Shown in pieces: positions 16,668 through 24,824 of a stretch of DNA of 64,000 bases (position 1 is its first letter; each line of letters opens with the position of its first letter). The translations under genes were made by a program, and so were the position numbers. The notes beneath the pieces were generated by a model. That model was not told the origin of the DNA. It was given only the letters and a program-made list of their open reading frames with translations, and searched no databases. Source of the DNA: Chloroflexota bacterium (lineage in GTDB: Bacteria; Chloroflexota; Anaerolineae; UBA4142); the NCBI GenBank assembly GCA_016219275.1, contig JACRBM010000086.1, forward strand, positions 1 through 64,000. The letters are read 5' to 3'.

Positions 16668-19187
16668 ATGCAACTAACATTATTCAAAACTGCCATACGC
16701 GATCAACTGCGCCGACCCTGGATGACTCTGCTCGTCATTCTCTCGGTCGCGCTTGGTGTCGCGGTCGTCGTGGCGGTGGACTTGGCGAACGCGAGCGCGT
16801 CGCGCGCGTTCAAACTTTCGACGGACGCGGTCGTCGGCAAAGCGACGCATCAAATCGTCGGTGGAAGCGACGGTGTGGACGAACGCGTCTATCGCGATTT
16901 GCGCGTCGCACAAGCGAATCGTTTGACTGCGCCGGTCGTCGAAGGGTACGCGGGCGCGAAAGAATTGGGCGGACAAGTGTTGCACGTGCTCGGCGTGGAT
17001 ATTTTTGCCGAAGCGCCGTTTCGCACCTACCTCACCGCGTCCACGCAACAAATCGGATTCGACGCGTTGTCCGCGTTCTTTACGCAACCGAACGCGGTTC
17101 TGTTGAGCACCGCGACGGCGGAACGCGCGCATCTCAACATCGGCGACACGCTCACGCTCGTCATCGGCACGCGCGAAAAACGCGTCACGAGCATTGGCTT
17201 ATTACGTCCGCCGAACGACGTGTCCGCGCGCGCGCTCGATGGTTTGCTGCTCGCGGACATTTCGACCGCGCAAGAATTGTTCGATCTGCGCGGCAAACTC
17301 TCGCGCATTGATTTGATCGCGGATGAGGCGATGGTGAAATCCATCGCGGCAAAACTGCCGAGTGATCTACGCATTGTCCCAGCATCGGAACAAGCGAACA
17401 CGGTTGCGCAATTGACCGCCGCGTTTCAACTCAATCTCACCGCGTTCAGTTTGCTCGCGCTCGTCGTCGGCATGTTTTTGATTTATAACACGACGCTTTT
17501 TTCGGTTGTGCAACGTCGGCGCGTCCTGGGAATTTTGCGATGCGTCGGCGTCACGGGTCGCCAAATTTTCGGCATGATCTTGAGCGAAGCCGCCGTCAGC
17601 GGCGTCATCGGCGCGATCATTGGCATCGCGCTCGGCATTGTGCTGGGACGACTCACGGTCGCGCTCGTGACGCAGACGATCAACGATTTGTACTTTTCCG
17701 TGACCGTGCGCGATGTGGACGTGGATGCGTTTTCGATTGTCAAGGGGATGTTGCTTGGAATTTTTTCCGCGATTCTTGCCGCCGCGTTGCCCGCCGCCGA
17801 AGCCGCGAATGTTCCAGCCGTGACCGTGTTGCAACGTTCCGATCTCGAATCGCGCGTGCGGCGCAATGTGCCCGCGATTACGTTTGGCGGCATCGCGTTG
17901 ACCGGCGTTGGCGCGTTGATCTTGATTCTCATTACGAACAGCGTGACCGCGTCGTTCCTCGGAATTTTTATCGCGTTGTTTGGCGTGACGCTCGGCGCGC
18001 CGCTTTTCACAATTCTGTTAATGCGCGGCGCGACGCGAACCCTGGGACGATTCAACTTGCTCGTGCGGATGGCGGCGCGCACGGTCACGCAAGCGTTGAG
18101 CCGCACCTCGGTCGCGATTGCCGCGCTGATGGTCGCCGTGTCGGTCGTGATTGGCGTCACGGTGATGATCGAATCGTTTCGCACGACGGTCGTGCACTGG
18201 CTCGACGAAACGCTCACTGCCGACATTTACATCTCGCCGCCAATCGTTGGCGCGAATCGTAGCAACGCGCTTGATCCCGCGCTCGTCGAAAAAGTGCGCG
18301 GCGTCAGCGGCAGTGCGCGTGTCGAGACGGTGCGCGATGTCAACGCGTACTCGCCCGACCTGGGACAGGTGCGGCTCATCGCGGCGTCCACCGCGCAAAA
18401 TCGCGTGCTGAAAACGAATCGTCCGAACGCGCGTGACGAGTGGAAGCAAGGCAGCGTGTTTGTGAGCGAGCCGTTTGCGAATCGTTTCCGCGTCCAGGTC
18501 GGCGATCACATCACGTTGCAGACCGATCACGGCGCGCAACCCTTTCTCATCGCCGCGATCTTTTTCGATTACTCGTCCGACCAGGGCTTGGTTTTAATGT
18601 CGCTGGGAGTGTATCGCAACTTTTGGAACGATCCGAGTATTTCGGCGATTGGTGTGTATCTGCCGCGCGAGGCGAACACGGATCAAATCGAGGACACGAT
18701 TCGCGCGGCGTTGGGCGACGCCCAAGTGGTTGTGCAAAGCAACAAATCTCTGCGCGAGGCGGCGCTCGTGATTTTTGATCGCACGTTTGCGATCACCGCC
18801 GCGTTGCGCGTCATCGCGATTTTCGTCGCGTTCATCGGCGTGCTTGGCGCGCTGATGGCGTTGCAACTCGAACGCACGCGCGAACTCGGCACCCTGCGCG
18901 CGACGGGAATGACGCTCGATCAGTTGTGGCGGCTGACGTTGCTGGAAAGCGGGTTGATGGGTGCGACGGCGGGCGTGCTCGCGATACCGACCGGCTTGGT
19001 GCTCTCGGCGATTTTGATTTACGTGATCAACTTGCGTTCGTTCGGCTGGACGATTTTCTTCGAGCCAGTTCCCGAAGTGTACGCGCAAGCGTTGGTCGTT
19101 TCGATTGTCGCCGCGTTGCTCGCCGCGGTGTACCCGATGGTGCGGCTGGGTCGCTTGCAGGTCGCGGACGCGTTGAGGGAGGAGTAG
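16668..19187 (+). CDS. FtsX-family ABC transporter permease, long form
   Basis: An 839-residue membrane protein with the architecture of long FtsX/MacB-like permeases: an N-terminal helix (about 20-40), an extracytoplasmic MacB-type domain, three helices around 255-375 (the LGILRCVGVTGRQIFGMIL loop marks the FtsX domain), a second block beginning near 405 with another extracytoplasmic domain, and a C-terminal FtsX domain (LGTLRATGMTLDQLWRLTL) ending VADALREE. Such permeases do not translocate through the membrane classically but transmit ATP-driven motion. The natural partners are the LolD-type ATPase at 13999 and the AttH-like lipocalin at 20204. It follows the fused exporter gene by 111 nt of spacer. 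ATG 16668 has no clear ribosome-binding site. Confidence 0.9.
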   Translation: MQLTLFKTAIRDQLRRPWMTLLVILSVALGVAVVVAVDLANASASRAFKLSTDAVVGKATHQIVGGSDGVDERVYRDLRVAQANRLTAPVVEGYAGAKELGGQVLHVLGVDIFAEAPFRTYLTASTQQIGFDALSAFFTQPNAVLLSTATAERAHLNIGDTLTLVIGTREKRVTSIGLLRPPNDVSARALDGLLLADISTAQELFDLRGKLSRIDLIADEAMVKSIAAKLPSDLRIVPASEQANTVAQLTAAFQLNLTAFSLLALVVGMFLIYNTTLFSVVQRRRVLGILRCVGVTGRQIFGMILSEAAVSGVIGAIIGIALGIVLGRLTVALVTQTINDLYFSVTVRDVDVDAFSIVKGMLLGIFSAILAAALPAAEAANVPAVTVLQRSDLESRVRRNVPAITFGGIALTGVGALILILITNSVTASFLGIFIALFGVTLGAPLFTILLMRGATRTLGRFNLLVRMAARTVTQALSRTSVAIAALMVAVSVVIGVTVMIESFRTTVVHWLDETLTADIYISPPIVGANRSNALDPALVEKVRGVSGSARVETVRDVNAYSPDLGQVRLIAASTAQNRVLKTNRPNARDEWKQGSVFVSEPFANRFRVQVGDHITLQTDHGAQPFLIAAIFFDYSSDQGLVLMSLGVYRNFWNDPSISAIGVYLPREANTDQIEDTIRAALGDAQVVVQSNKSLREAALVIFDRTFAITAALRVIAIFVAFIGVLGALMALQLERTRELGTLRATGMTLDQLWRLTLLESGLMGATAGVLAIPTGLVLSAILIYVINLRSFGWTIFFEPVPEVYAQALVVSIVAALLAAVYPMVRLGRLQVADALREE

Positions 19188-19273
19188 TGGGCAGTGAACA
19201 GTGAACAGTGAACAATGTTCGTCAAGAGTTGGAAATTCGTGTATAATCAAGGTGTGGGAAGGAGTGTAACGTA

Positions 19274-19525
19274 ATGAGTATCCAACTTGAAATTCCAGAT
19301 TCGATTGCAGAGGCGATGCGCCTCTCGCAACAAAATCAAAAAGAACAATTGATGGTCGAACTGGCTTGCGCCTTGTATGCCCGGGGAATTCTCTCATTCG
19401 GCAAAGCGCGCGAGTTGGCGAACTTGAACAAATATGAATTCGGTTTGCTATTGGGCAAGCGCGGCATCCCGCGTCACTATTCCGCTGAAGATTTACAAGA
19501 CGATGTGAGCTATGCCCGCAGTTAG
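19274..19525 (+). CDS. UPF0175 family antitoxin
   Basis: An 83-residue protein of the UPF0175 family, small antitoxin-like DNA-binding proteins. The conserved pattern ALYARGILSFGKARELANL...FGLLLGKRGIPRHY is present and resembles a helix-turn-helix in which the second helix carries KYEFGLLL. GGAAGGAGTGTAACGT precedes ATG 19274, and a -10 box TATAAT lies at 19242-19247 without a convincing -35. It overlaps the DUF3368 toxin gene by 14 nt. The pair stands between the FtsX permease and the AttH-like gene, which are normally neighbours. Confidence 0.85.
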   Translation: MSIQLEIPDSIAEAMRLSQQNQKEQLMVELACALYARGILSFGKARELANLNKYEFGLLLGKRGIPRHYSAEDLQDDVSYARS

Positions 19526-20009
19526 CAACACGTCGCCGATTCTCAGTCTCGCGATTATTGGAAAATTGGACTTGCTCAAGATTCAGTTCGGGCAAATCTT
19601 GATTCCCAAAGAAGTACGGGCGGAACTCAAGACTGAGACCGATTTGGCAGGCACGGAGATTATTCGACAATCACTCGCAGATTGGTGGATGCGCGAAATT
19701 CAGATCGAGGACGACGATTTGTTTCGTGCGCTCGCGCTAGAATTGGATCGGGGCGAATCTGCCGCGATTGTGCTCGCACTTGAACAAAAAACTCGTGTGA
19801 TTCTGATGGATGAGCATGATGGACGCGCCAAAGCCAAAGCGATGGGCTTGCAACCAGTGGGAGTGCTCGGTATTCTTTTGCGCGCGAAACGTAGTGGGGA
19901 TTTAGCCTCCGTTAAAGACGCGATGGAAACGCTGCGACGAGATGCAGGATTCTTTATCGGCGATGATCTTTATGCTGAGATACTTGACGAGGCAAATGAG
20001 AAATCATAG
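19512..20009 (+). CDS. DUF3368 PIN-like toxin
   Basis: A 165-residue protein of DUF3368, VapC-like PIN-domain nucleases usually paired with UPF0175 proteins. The N-terminal NTSPILSLAIIGKLDLL holds the first PIN signature (N-T-S-P replacing the usual D), DRGESAAIVLAL provides the conserved Glu, and MDEHDGRAKAKAMGL supplies the Asp residues of the acidic centre. It overlaps the upstream antitoxin gene by 14 nt, which marks a single translational unit. The probable function is RNA cleavage controlled by its partner. A stem at 20037-20079 follows. Confidence 0.87.
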   Translation: MPAVSNTSPILSLAIIGKLDLLKIQFGQILIPKEVRAELKTETDLAGTEIIRQSLADWWMREIQIEDDDLFRALALELDRGESAAIVLALEQKTRVILMDEHDGRAKAKAMGLQPVGVLGILLRAKRSGDLASVKDAMETLRRDAGFFIGDDLYAEILDEANEKS

Positions 20010-20036
20010 CCCCGGAACCGTCACTGTTAAACGAAA

Positions 20037-20079
20037 AAATCGCGCGAGACTGGAGGATATCCCGTCACCTGCGCGATTT
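20037..20079. terminator. Possible terminator or 3' hairpin
   Basis: aaatcgcgc (20037-20045) pairs with gcgcgattt (20071-20079) around a 25-nt loop that itself contains gac...gtc. The stem follows the toxin stop by 28 nt and is flanked by an A-run and TTTCTGTTT. The rest of the 194-nt spacer to ATG 20204 shows nothing recognisable apart from a GGGGG ribosome-binding site. Confidence 0.45.
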
Positions 20080-20203
20080 CTGTTTCATGGGCTACGAAAG
20101 TTTTGTCCGATTAATCTGATGGTAACCGTTGTTCCTCCGCGTGGAATGTTCAAGGAAGAGGAGGTCGCGTGCGCTTTGTGCTGGATTTTTGGGGGACGAT
20201 CAA

Positions 20204-21364
20204 ATGAAGCGTAATGTGTTGATTGTTTTGGTAATCCTTGGTGTGACTGGTCTCGTTTTCATACTCCTCACCTCCCAGCCATCTCCCCAAGTCACCGCAT
20301 CTGTCGTCGGCTTGCAGGCGAGTACTGACATTGCCGGTTACGCGCGCGCGGATCGTGCGCGCGATTTCAAATTCCCGGACGATCACGGTCCGCATCCGGA
20401 ATTTCAAACCGAGTGGTGGTACTATACTGGGAATCTCCAAGCGAACGATGGGCGACGATTTGGTTATCAACTCACCTTCTTTCGCCGCGCAATCTCGTCA
20501 ACCGCGAACGCCCGCGCATCGGATTGGGGCACGAATCAAATCTATTTCGCACACTTTGCGCTCACCGATGTCAAGAATAATCAGCACACCGCGACCGAAC
20601 GATTCAGTCGCGGCGCGGCGGGACTCGCGGGCGCGAGCGGCAATCCGTTCCGCGTGTGGATCGAGAATTGGAATGTAGAGACGTTGCACGCAACGTCTCT
20701 ACCGGATGACGGCTCACGCGTGCAATTATTCGCCGAAGACGAAGGACGCGTTCTTAATCTCATGCTCGCATCGCAGAAGCCGCTGGTTCTACAAGGTGAT
20801 CGCGGCTTGTCACAGAAATCGGCGGATGCCGGGAACGCGTCGTACTATGTTTCGTTTACGCGACTCGAAACGAGCGGAACAATAACAGTGAACAGTGAAC
20901 AGTTAACAGTTACCGGTACTTCGTGGATGGATCACGAATGGAGCACCGCAGTGCTCGGCGAGAACGCGGTTGGCTGGGATTGGTTTTCGATTCAACTGAG
21001 CGACAATCGTGAATTGATGCTGTTCCAGATTCGACAGAAGGATGGAAGCATCGAGCCGCTTTCGTCCGGCACACTCGTCGAACCTGATGGCACGACGCGA
21101 CGATTGACGCGCGATCAATTCGACATTCATGTGCAAGACAAGTGGACGAGTCCGAAATCGCGCGCGACGTATCCGGCGCGCTGGACTATCGCGGTTCCAT
21201 CGGCAAACATTCGACTGGAATTGAAACCGTACATCGCGGATCAAGAGATGAATGTTTCGATCACCTATTGGGAAGGCGCGGTCGAAATCAACGGACAATC
21301 GCGCGGCGCGCCAGTGAACGGCAAGGGGTTTGTCGAGATGACCGGGTATGTCGGTAAACAGTGA
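20204..21364 (+). CDS. AttH-like lipocalin / carotenoid 1,2-hydratase family protein
   Basis: A 386-residue secreted or membrane-anchored protein. An N-terminal helix (about 4-23) is followed by the AttH/CrtC fold, two lipocalin-like barrels. The diagnostic EFQTEWWYYTGNL lies near residues 65-77 and SWMDHEWS near 240-247. In other bacteria such proteins accompany a LolD-type ATPase and FtsX permease, as here, so transport of a lipophilic ligand is more likely than carotenoid hydration (no carotenoid genes are near). The segment 20884-20916 encoding VNSEQLTVT is the spacer word acagtgaacagtgaacagt in frame. ATG 20204 follows TTTTTGGGGGAC. A toxin-antitoxin module separates it from the permease. 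Confidence 0.82.
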   Translation: MKRNVLIVLVILGVTGLVFILLTSQPSPQVTASVVGLQASTDIAGYARADRARDFKFPDDHGPHPEFQTEWWYYTGNLQANDGRRFGYQLTFFRRAISSTANARASDWGTNQIYFAHFALTDVKNNQHTATERFSRGAAGLAGASGNPFRVWIENWNVETLHATSLPDDGSRVQLFAEDEGRVLNLMLASQKPLVLQGDRGLSQKSADAGNASYYVSFTRLETSGTITVNSEQLTVTGTSWMDHEWSTAVLGENAVGWDWFSIQLSDNRELMLFQIRQKDGSIEPLSSGTLVEPDGTTRRLTRDQFDIHVQDKWTSPKSRATYPARWTIAVPSANIRLELKPYIADQEMNVSITYWEGAVEINGQSRGAPVNGKGFVEMTGYVGKQ

Positions 21365-21476
21365 ATCGGGCGATTACGATGATCCCGGCATGCGTCCGAC
21401 GCATACAACCAAAGTAAAAGCCGGCGCTGTCACGTCCGCGTGCATCATGCATCTAATCGAATGAAACGCCGAGTCG

Positions 21477-21505
21477 TTGACAAATCCAGACGAGCAGACT
21501 ATAAT
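21477..21505 (+). promoter_or_regulatory. Consensus sigma-70 type promoter of citrate synthase
   Basis: TTGACA (21477-21482), a 17-nt spacer and TATAAT (21500-21505) match the housekeeping consensus exactly. The transcript would begin near 21512 and include the GGAG at 21531 before ATG 21540. Nothing else is recognisable in the preceding 110 nt. Confidence 0.8.
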
Positions 21506-21539
21506 CTCGGCGCGAACCTCAGAATCCAAAGGAGATACG

Positions 21540-22682
21540 ATGACTGAAGCAAGCGCAACACCGCAGGTTGCCAAAGGTTTGGAGGGTATTTATGCCGCTG
21601 CCACTTCGCTGAGCGAAGTGCGCGGAAGCGATGGAATCCTAGCGTATCGTGGATTCAACATCAACGATCTCGCTGAAAAATCTACGTTTGAAGAAACTGT
21701 TGATCTACTTTGGTACGGTATTCTCCCCACACGCGAACTACTCGACAAACTGACGCGCAAGTTTATCGTTGCGCGCCCTCTGCCGCACGAAGTCATTGAA
21801 GGGATGGAACTGTATCCCCGCCATACCTCCACGATGGATGTTCTGCGTACCGTTGTCTCGGTGCTGGGTTTGCACGATCCGGACGGCGCGTCGAATTCGG
21901 TGTCGGCGAATGTCCGCAAGTCTATTCGCCTCAGCGCGCAGATGCCGACGATCGTCGCCGCGTGGCACAACATCCGCAGCGGGCGCAAACCCATCGCGCC
22001 GCGCGCCGATCTTTCGCACGCGGCGAATTTTCTGTACATGCTCGATGGCAAGGAACCTTCGTCCCAGGTCGCGCGCGTGCTCGACATCGCATTGATCCTG
22101 CACATGGATCACGGACTGAACGCGTCCACGTTTGTCGCGCGCGCGATCGCTTCGACCGAGTCGGATATGTACTCGGCAATCAGCGGCGCGATTGGCGCCC
22201 TCAAAGGACCGTTGCATGGCGGCGCGAACGAAGCGGTGATGAAAGTGCTCTTGCAGTTGGGCGATGTATCCAAAGTTGAGCCATACATCATGTCTCAGCT
22301 CGCGCACAAGGGCAAGATTCCCGGTTTCGGTCATCGGATTTACAAGACGAACGATCCGCGCGCGTTGCAACTTCGCCGCATCGCGGGCGACCTCGCCGAG
22401 CACACAGGCAATCATAAATGGTGGGAGATGTCGGAAAAGATGCGCGAGGTGATGGCGCGCGAGCGTCCCAACATCTACGTCAATGTAGATTTTTACTCCG
22501 CATCGGTGTACTATACGCTGGGAATTCCGGTTGATTTGTTCACGCCGATTTTCGCGATCAGTCGCGTGGCAGGATGGACGGCGCATGTGATGGAGCAACT
22601 GATGGACAATCGCATCATGCGTCCTGAATCGCTGTACGTCGGTCCACACGACCAACACTATGCGCCAATTGAACAGCGATAA
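21540..22682 (+). CDS. gltA: Citrate synthase
   Basis: A 380-residue type II-like short citrate synthase, condensing acetyl-CoA and oxaloacetate. Visible active-site signatures are MDHGLNASTF (His plus Asn), GPLHGGANEAV with the catalytic His, GFGHRIYK with the second catalytic His-Arg, and VDFYSASVYY holding the Asp. The length fits the 2-methylcitrate/citrate synthase branch common in Gram-positive-like and Chloroflexota genomes; methylcitrate activity cannot be excluded, but no prpB or prpD is near. ATG 21540 follows AAAGGAGATACG. It has its own consensus promoter and lies upstream of a cupin and malate dehydrogenase, two TCA steps within 3 kb. Confidence 0.93.
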   Translation: MTEASATPQVAKGLEGIYAAATSLSEVRGSDGILAYRGFNINDLAEKSTFEETVDLLWYGILPTRELLDKLTRKFIVARPLPHEVIEGMELYPRHTSTMDVLRTVVSVLGLHDPDGASNSVSANVRKSIRLSAQMPTIVAAWHNIRSGRKPIAPRADLSHAANFLYMLDGKEPSSQVARVLDIALILHMDHGLNASTFVARAIASTESDMYSAISGAIGALKGPLHGGANEAVMKVLLQLGDVSKVEPYIMSQLAHKGKIPGFGHRIYKTNDPRALQLRRIAGDLAEHTGNHKWWEMSEKMREVMARERPNIYVNVDFYSASVYYTLGIPVDLFTPIFAISRVAGWTAHVMEQLMDNRIMRPESLYVGPHDQHYAPIEQR

Positions 22683-22694
22683 GAGAGCAGCGCA

Positions 22695-23051
22695 TTGACA
22701 CTTCGACTAACCCGTTGGAATCAAGAGACATCGCCGTCTCTCGAAGCACTGCGGAGTGCGCTAATGGGTGAAGGATGGACGGTTTCGGAATGGAGCGATC
22801 CGGCGGGCACCGTATACCCGCTTCACGCGCATGAGTACGCCGAAGTGCGCGTCGTGGTGAGCGGACGCATGCGCGTTGGATTGCCGGAAGCTGACGAAGA
22901 AATCATCCTTCAACCCGGCGATCGTTTAGAAATTCCCGGCGATTTGCCGCACTGGGCAGACGTGGATGGGGATGAGCCGGTCGTTTATCTTGCCGGTCAT
23001 CATCAAGACCATACGCATCGCAAAAAACCTGTGGTGCGCATGAACGCGTAA
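22695..23051 (+). CDS. Cupin domain protein
   Basis: A 118-residue single-domain cupin. The first motif [18 protein letters not shown] gives two His and a Glu, and the second [20 protein letters not shown] supplies a further His, so the metal site is complete. The start is read as TTG at 22695, 12 nt after the citrate synthase stop; ATG 22764 is an alternative, but the TTG start keeps the N-terminal strand. It probably shares the citrate synthase transcript. Such small cupins serve as isomerases, dioxygenases or sensors, and nothing here decides which. The His-rich tail [10 protein letters not shown] is notable and may bind metal. Confidence 0.8.
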   Translation: MTLRLTRWNQETSPSLEALRSALMGEGWTVSEWSDPAGTVYPLHAHEYAEVRVVVSGRMRVGLPEADEEIILQPGDRLEIPGDLPHWADVDGDEPVVYLAGHHQDHTHRKKPVVRMNA

Positions 23052-23081
23052 CCACTCGCGCGTTCGAACCTGCTTCAATTT

Positions 23082-23138
23082 ACCACCAAGGCGCGCGCGC
23101 GCGAAGAGGACCTCTTGGCGCGTGTGTGTCTTGGTGGT
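23082..23138. repeat. ACCACCAAG hairpin with central palindrome
   Basis: accaccaag (23082-23090) is inverted by cttggtggt (23130-23138); inside, gcgcgcgc pairs with gcgcgtgtg loosely, and the centre aagaggacctctt (23104-23116) is itself palindromic. It ends about 25 nt before the malate dehydrogenase start and would be transcribed as a leader hairpin. Confidence 0.65.
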
Positions 23139-23164
23139 CATCTTGCAAAATCCTGGAGGAATAC

Positions 23165-24106
23165 ATGCGAAGGAAAATTACGGTCGTCGGCGCGGGCTTT
23201 GTCGGCGCGACGACCGCGCAACGATTGGCGGAACGAAATTACGCGGATGTGGTGCTCGCGGACGTCGTCGAGTTTGTCGCGGAAGGCAAGGCGCTTGACT
23301 TGGCGGAAGCGGGACCGATCGTTGGCTACGACGTGAACGTTTCCGGCGTCACGGTGAAAGACGGCGTCGGGTACGAAAAAATCGCGAACTCGGATATCGT
23401 CGTGATGACGGCGGGCATCGCGCGCAAACCTGGGATGAGCCGCGACGATTTGATTCTCACGAATCAGAAAATCGTCGGCGGTTGGGGCGAGCAAATCGCC
23501 AAGCACGCGCCGAACGCCATCGTCATCATCGTGACGAATCCGGTGGACGCGATGACGCAATTGATTTGGCACATGACCAAATTCCCCAAGCATCGCGTCA
23601 TCGGTCAAGCCGGCGTGCTCGACAGCGCGCGCTTTCGCACGTTCGTCGCGATGGAACTGGGCGTGTCGGTGCAAAACGTGGACGCGTACGTCCTGGGCGC
23701 GCACGGCGATCAAATGGTCCCGCTCCCGCGTTACACAACGGTCGCCGGTGTGCCGATCACCGAGTTGTTATCGAAAGAAAAGATTGATGCGCTCGTCAAA
23801 CGCACGCGCGATGGCGGCGCTGAAGTCGTGAACTTGCTCAAGACTGGGTCGGCGTTCTACGCGCCGAGCGCGGCGGTCGCCGAAATGGTGGACGCGATTG
23901 TGTACGACAAGAAAAAGATTTTACCGTGCATTGCGTACCTCGAAGGCGAGTACGGCATCAACGGCGTGTACGCCGGCGTCCCTGTGCGCCTGGGCGCGCA
24001 AGGCATCGAGGAAATCGTCAAGTTGAATCTCAACGCCGACGAGCTGGCGCTCTTGCAAAAATCCGGCGAAGCGGTGCGCGCGTTGAACAAGGTGATGGGA
24101 ATTTAG
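23165..24106 (+). CDS. mdh: Malate dehydrogenase, LDH-like NAD-dependent type
   Basis: A 313-residue enzyme that oxidises malate to oxaloacetate. The NAD site [10 protein letters not shown] begins at residue 8, followed by DVV with the Asp that selects NAD. The active-site loop is [17 protein letters not shown] (Arg pair for malate), TNPVD follows, and the catalytic His is in [15 protein letters not shown]. The arginine-rich loop supports malate rather than lactate. ATG 23165 is preceded by CTGGAGGAATAC. It is one gene removed from citrate synthase, though the spacer hairpin and distance suggest a separate transcript. Downstream lies a toxin-antitoxin pair. Confidence 0.95.
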   Translation: MRRKITVVGAGFVGATTAQRLAERNYADVVLADVVEFVAEGKALDLAEAGPIVGYDVNVSGVTVKDGVGYEKIANSDIVVMTAGIARKPGMSRDDLILTNQKIVGGWGEQIAKHAPNAIVIIVTNPVDAMTQLIWHMTKFPKHRVIGQAGVLDSARFRTFVAMELGVSVQNVDAYVLGAHGDQMVPLPRYTTVAGVPITELLSKEKIDALVKRTRDGGAEVVNLLKTGSAFYAPSAAVAEMVDAIVYDKKKILPCIAYLEGEYGINGVYAGVPVRLGAQGIEEIVKLNLNADELALLQKSGEAVRALNKVMGI

Positions 24107-24149
24107 GAATTCAGAATTCAGAATTGTGAGTTCTGTTCGTGAGGCAAAG

Positions 24150-24479
24150 ATGGTGGTGCGGAACGCGATTGCGTTAAAAGAGAAAAAACCATACATTGTC
24201 AAGACGCCGGGAATTGCGGGTGGACGTCCGCGCATTGACGGTCACCGGATTCGCGTGCAGGATGTCGTCATCTGGCATGAAACAATGGCAATGTCGCCGG
24301 ATGAGATCGCAGACCAATTCGATCTGACATTAGCAGAGATTCACGCGGCATTGGCGTACTATTACGACCACATCAAGGAAATTCGACGCGATTGGGAACG
24401 CGATAAAAAAATTGTCGAGCAATCCAAAAAACGCCACCCATCGAAATTGCAAGACAGGATAAAGACGCTGCGTGGCTGA
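24150..24479 (+). CDS. DUF433 antitoxin-like protein
   Basis: A 109-residue DUF433 protein. The core GGRPRIDGHRIRVQDVVIWHE and MSPDEIADQFDLTLAEIHAALAYYYDH (helix-turn-helix) are characteristic; members are antitoxins for PIN-like DUF5615 proteins, as encoded next. The C-terminal tail RRDWERDKKIVEQSKKRH is basic and probably wraps the toxin. GAGG precedes ATG 24150; a GTG at 24126 lies in repeat DNA (ttcagaattcagaatt) and is less likely. It overlaps the next gene by 8 nt. Confidence 0.85.
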   Translation: MVVRNAIALKEKKPYIVKTPGIAGGRPRIDGHRIRVQDVVIWHETMAMSPDEIADQFDLTLAEIHAALAYYYDHIKEIRRDWERDKKIVEQSKKRHPSKLQDRIKTLRG

Positions 24480-24804
24480 TCCGATTCGATTTTATCTCGA
24501 TGAGCACATGCCCAGGGCGCTTGCTGTCGCGCTTCGTCGTCGCGGTATTGATGTTGTGCGTGCCCAGGATGTTGGCTTGCGTAAGGCAACTGATCTTGAA
24601 CATTGGCAGTTTGCGGAACAAGAACGGCGCGTGCTTGTTACAAAAGACAGCGATTTCCTGGGAATGGATCAGAAAAGCATGTCCCATTTCGGGATTGTGT
24701 ACTTTGAAGAGGACAGACGTATCGGCGAAATGCTTGACGCGTTGACACTGATTTGTGGAGCAATGTCGCCTGGTGATATGGTCAATCACGTTGAGCATTG
24801 GTAA
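24472..24804 (+). CDS. DUF5615 PIN-like toxin
   Basis: A 110-residue protein of DUF5615, minimal PIN-like nucleases. IRFYLDEHMPRALAVALRRRGIDVV opens with the conserved DEH motif (written in short form: FYLDEHMP), and LVTKDSDFLG carries the second acidic pair (D-S-D). The start is GTG at 24472, overlapping the antitoxin gene by 8 nt. By analogy it cuts RNA when free of its partner. There is no recognisable promoter between it and the next gene, which begins 20 nt later. Confidence 0.85.
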   Translation: MADPIRFYLDEHMPRALAVALRRRGIDVVRAQDVGLRKATDLEHWQFAEQERRVLVTKDSDFLGMDQKSMSHFGIVYFEEDRRIGEMLDALTLICGAMSPGDMVNHVEHW

Positions 24805-24824
24805 GAACGTCCGGAGGATGATGG

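Noticed and set aside
20204-21364. Carotenoid 1,2-hydratase function
   Set aside because: No carotenoid genes in the window; the ATPase/permease neighbours match AttH-type transport lipocalins better.
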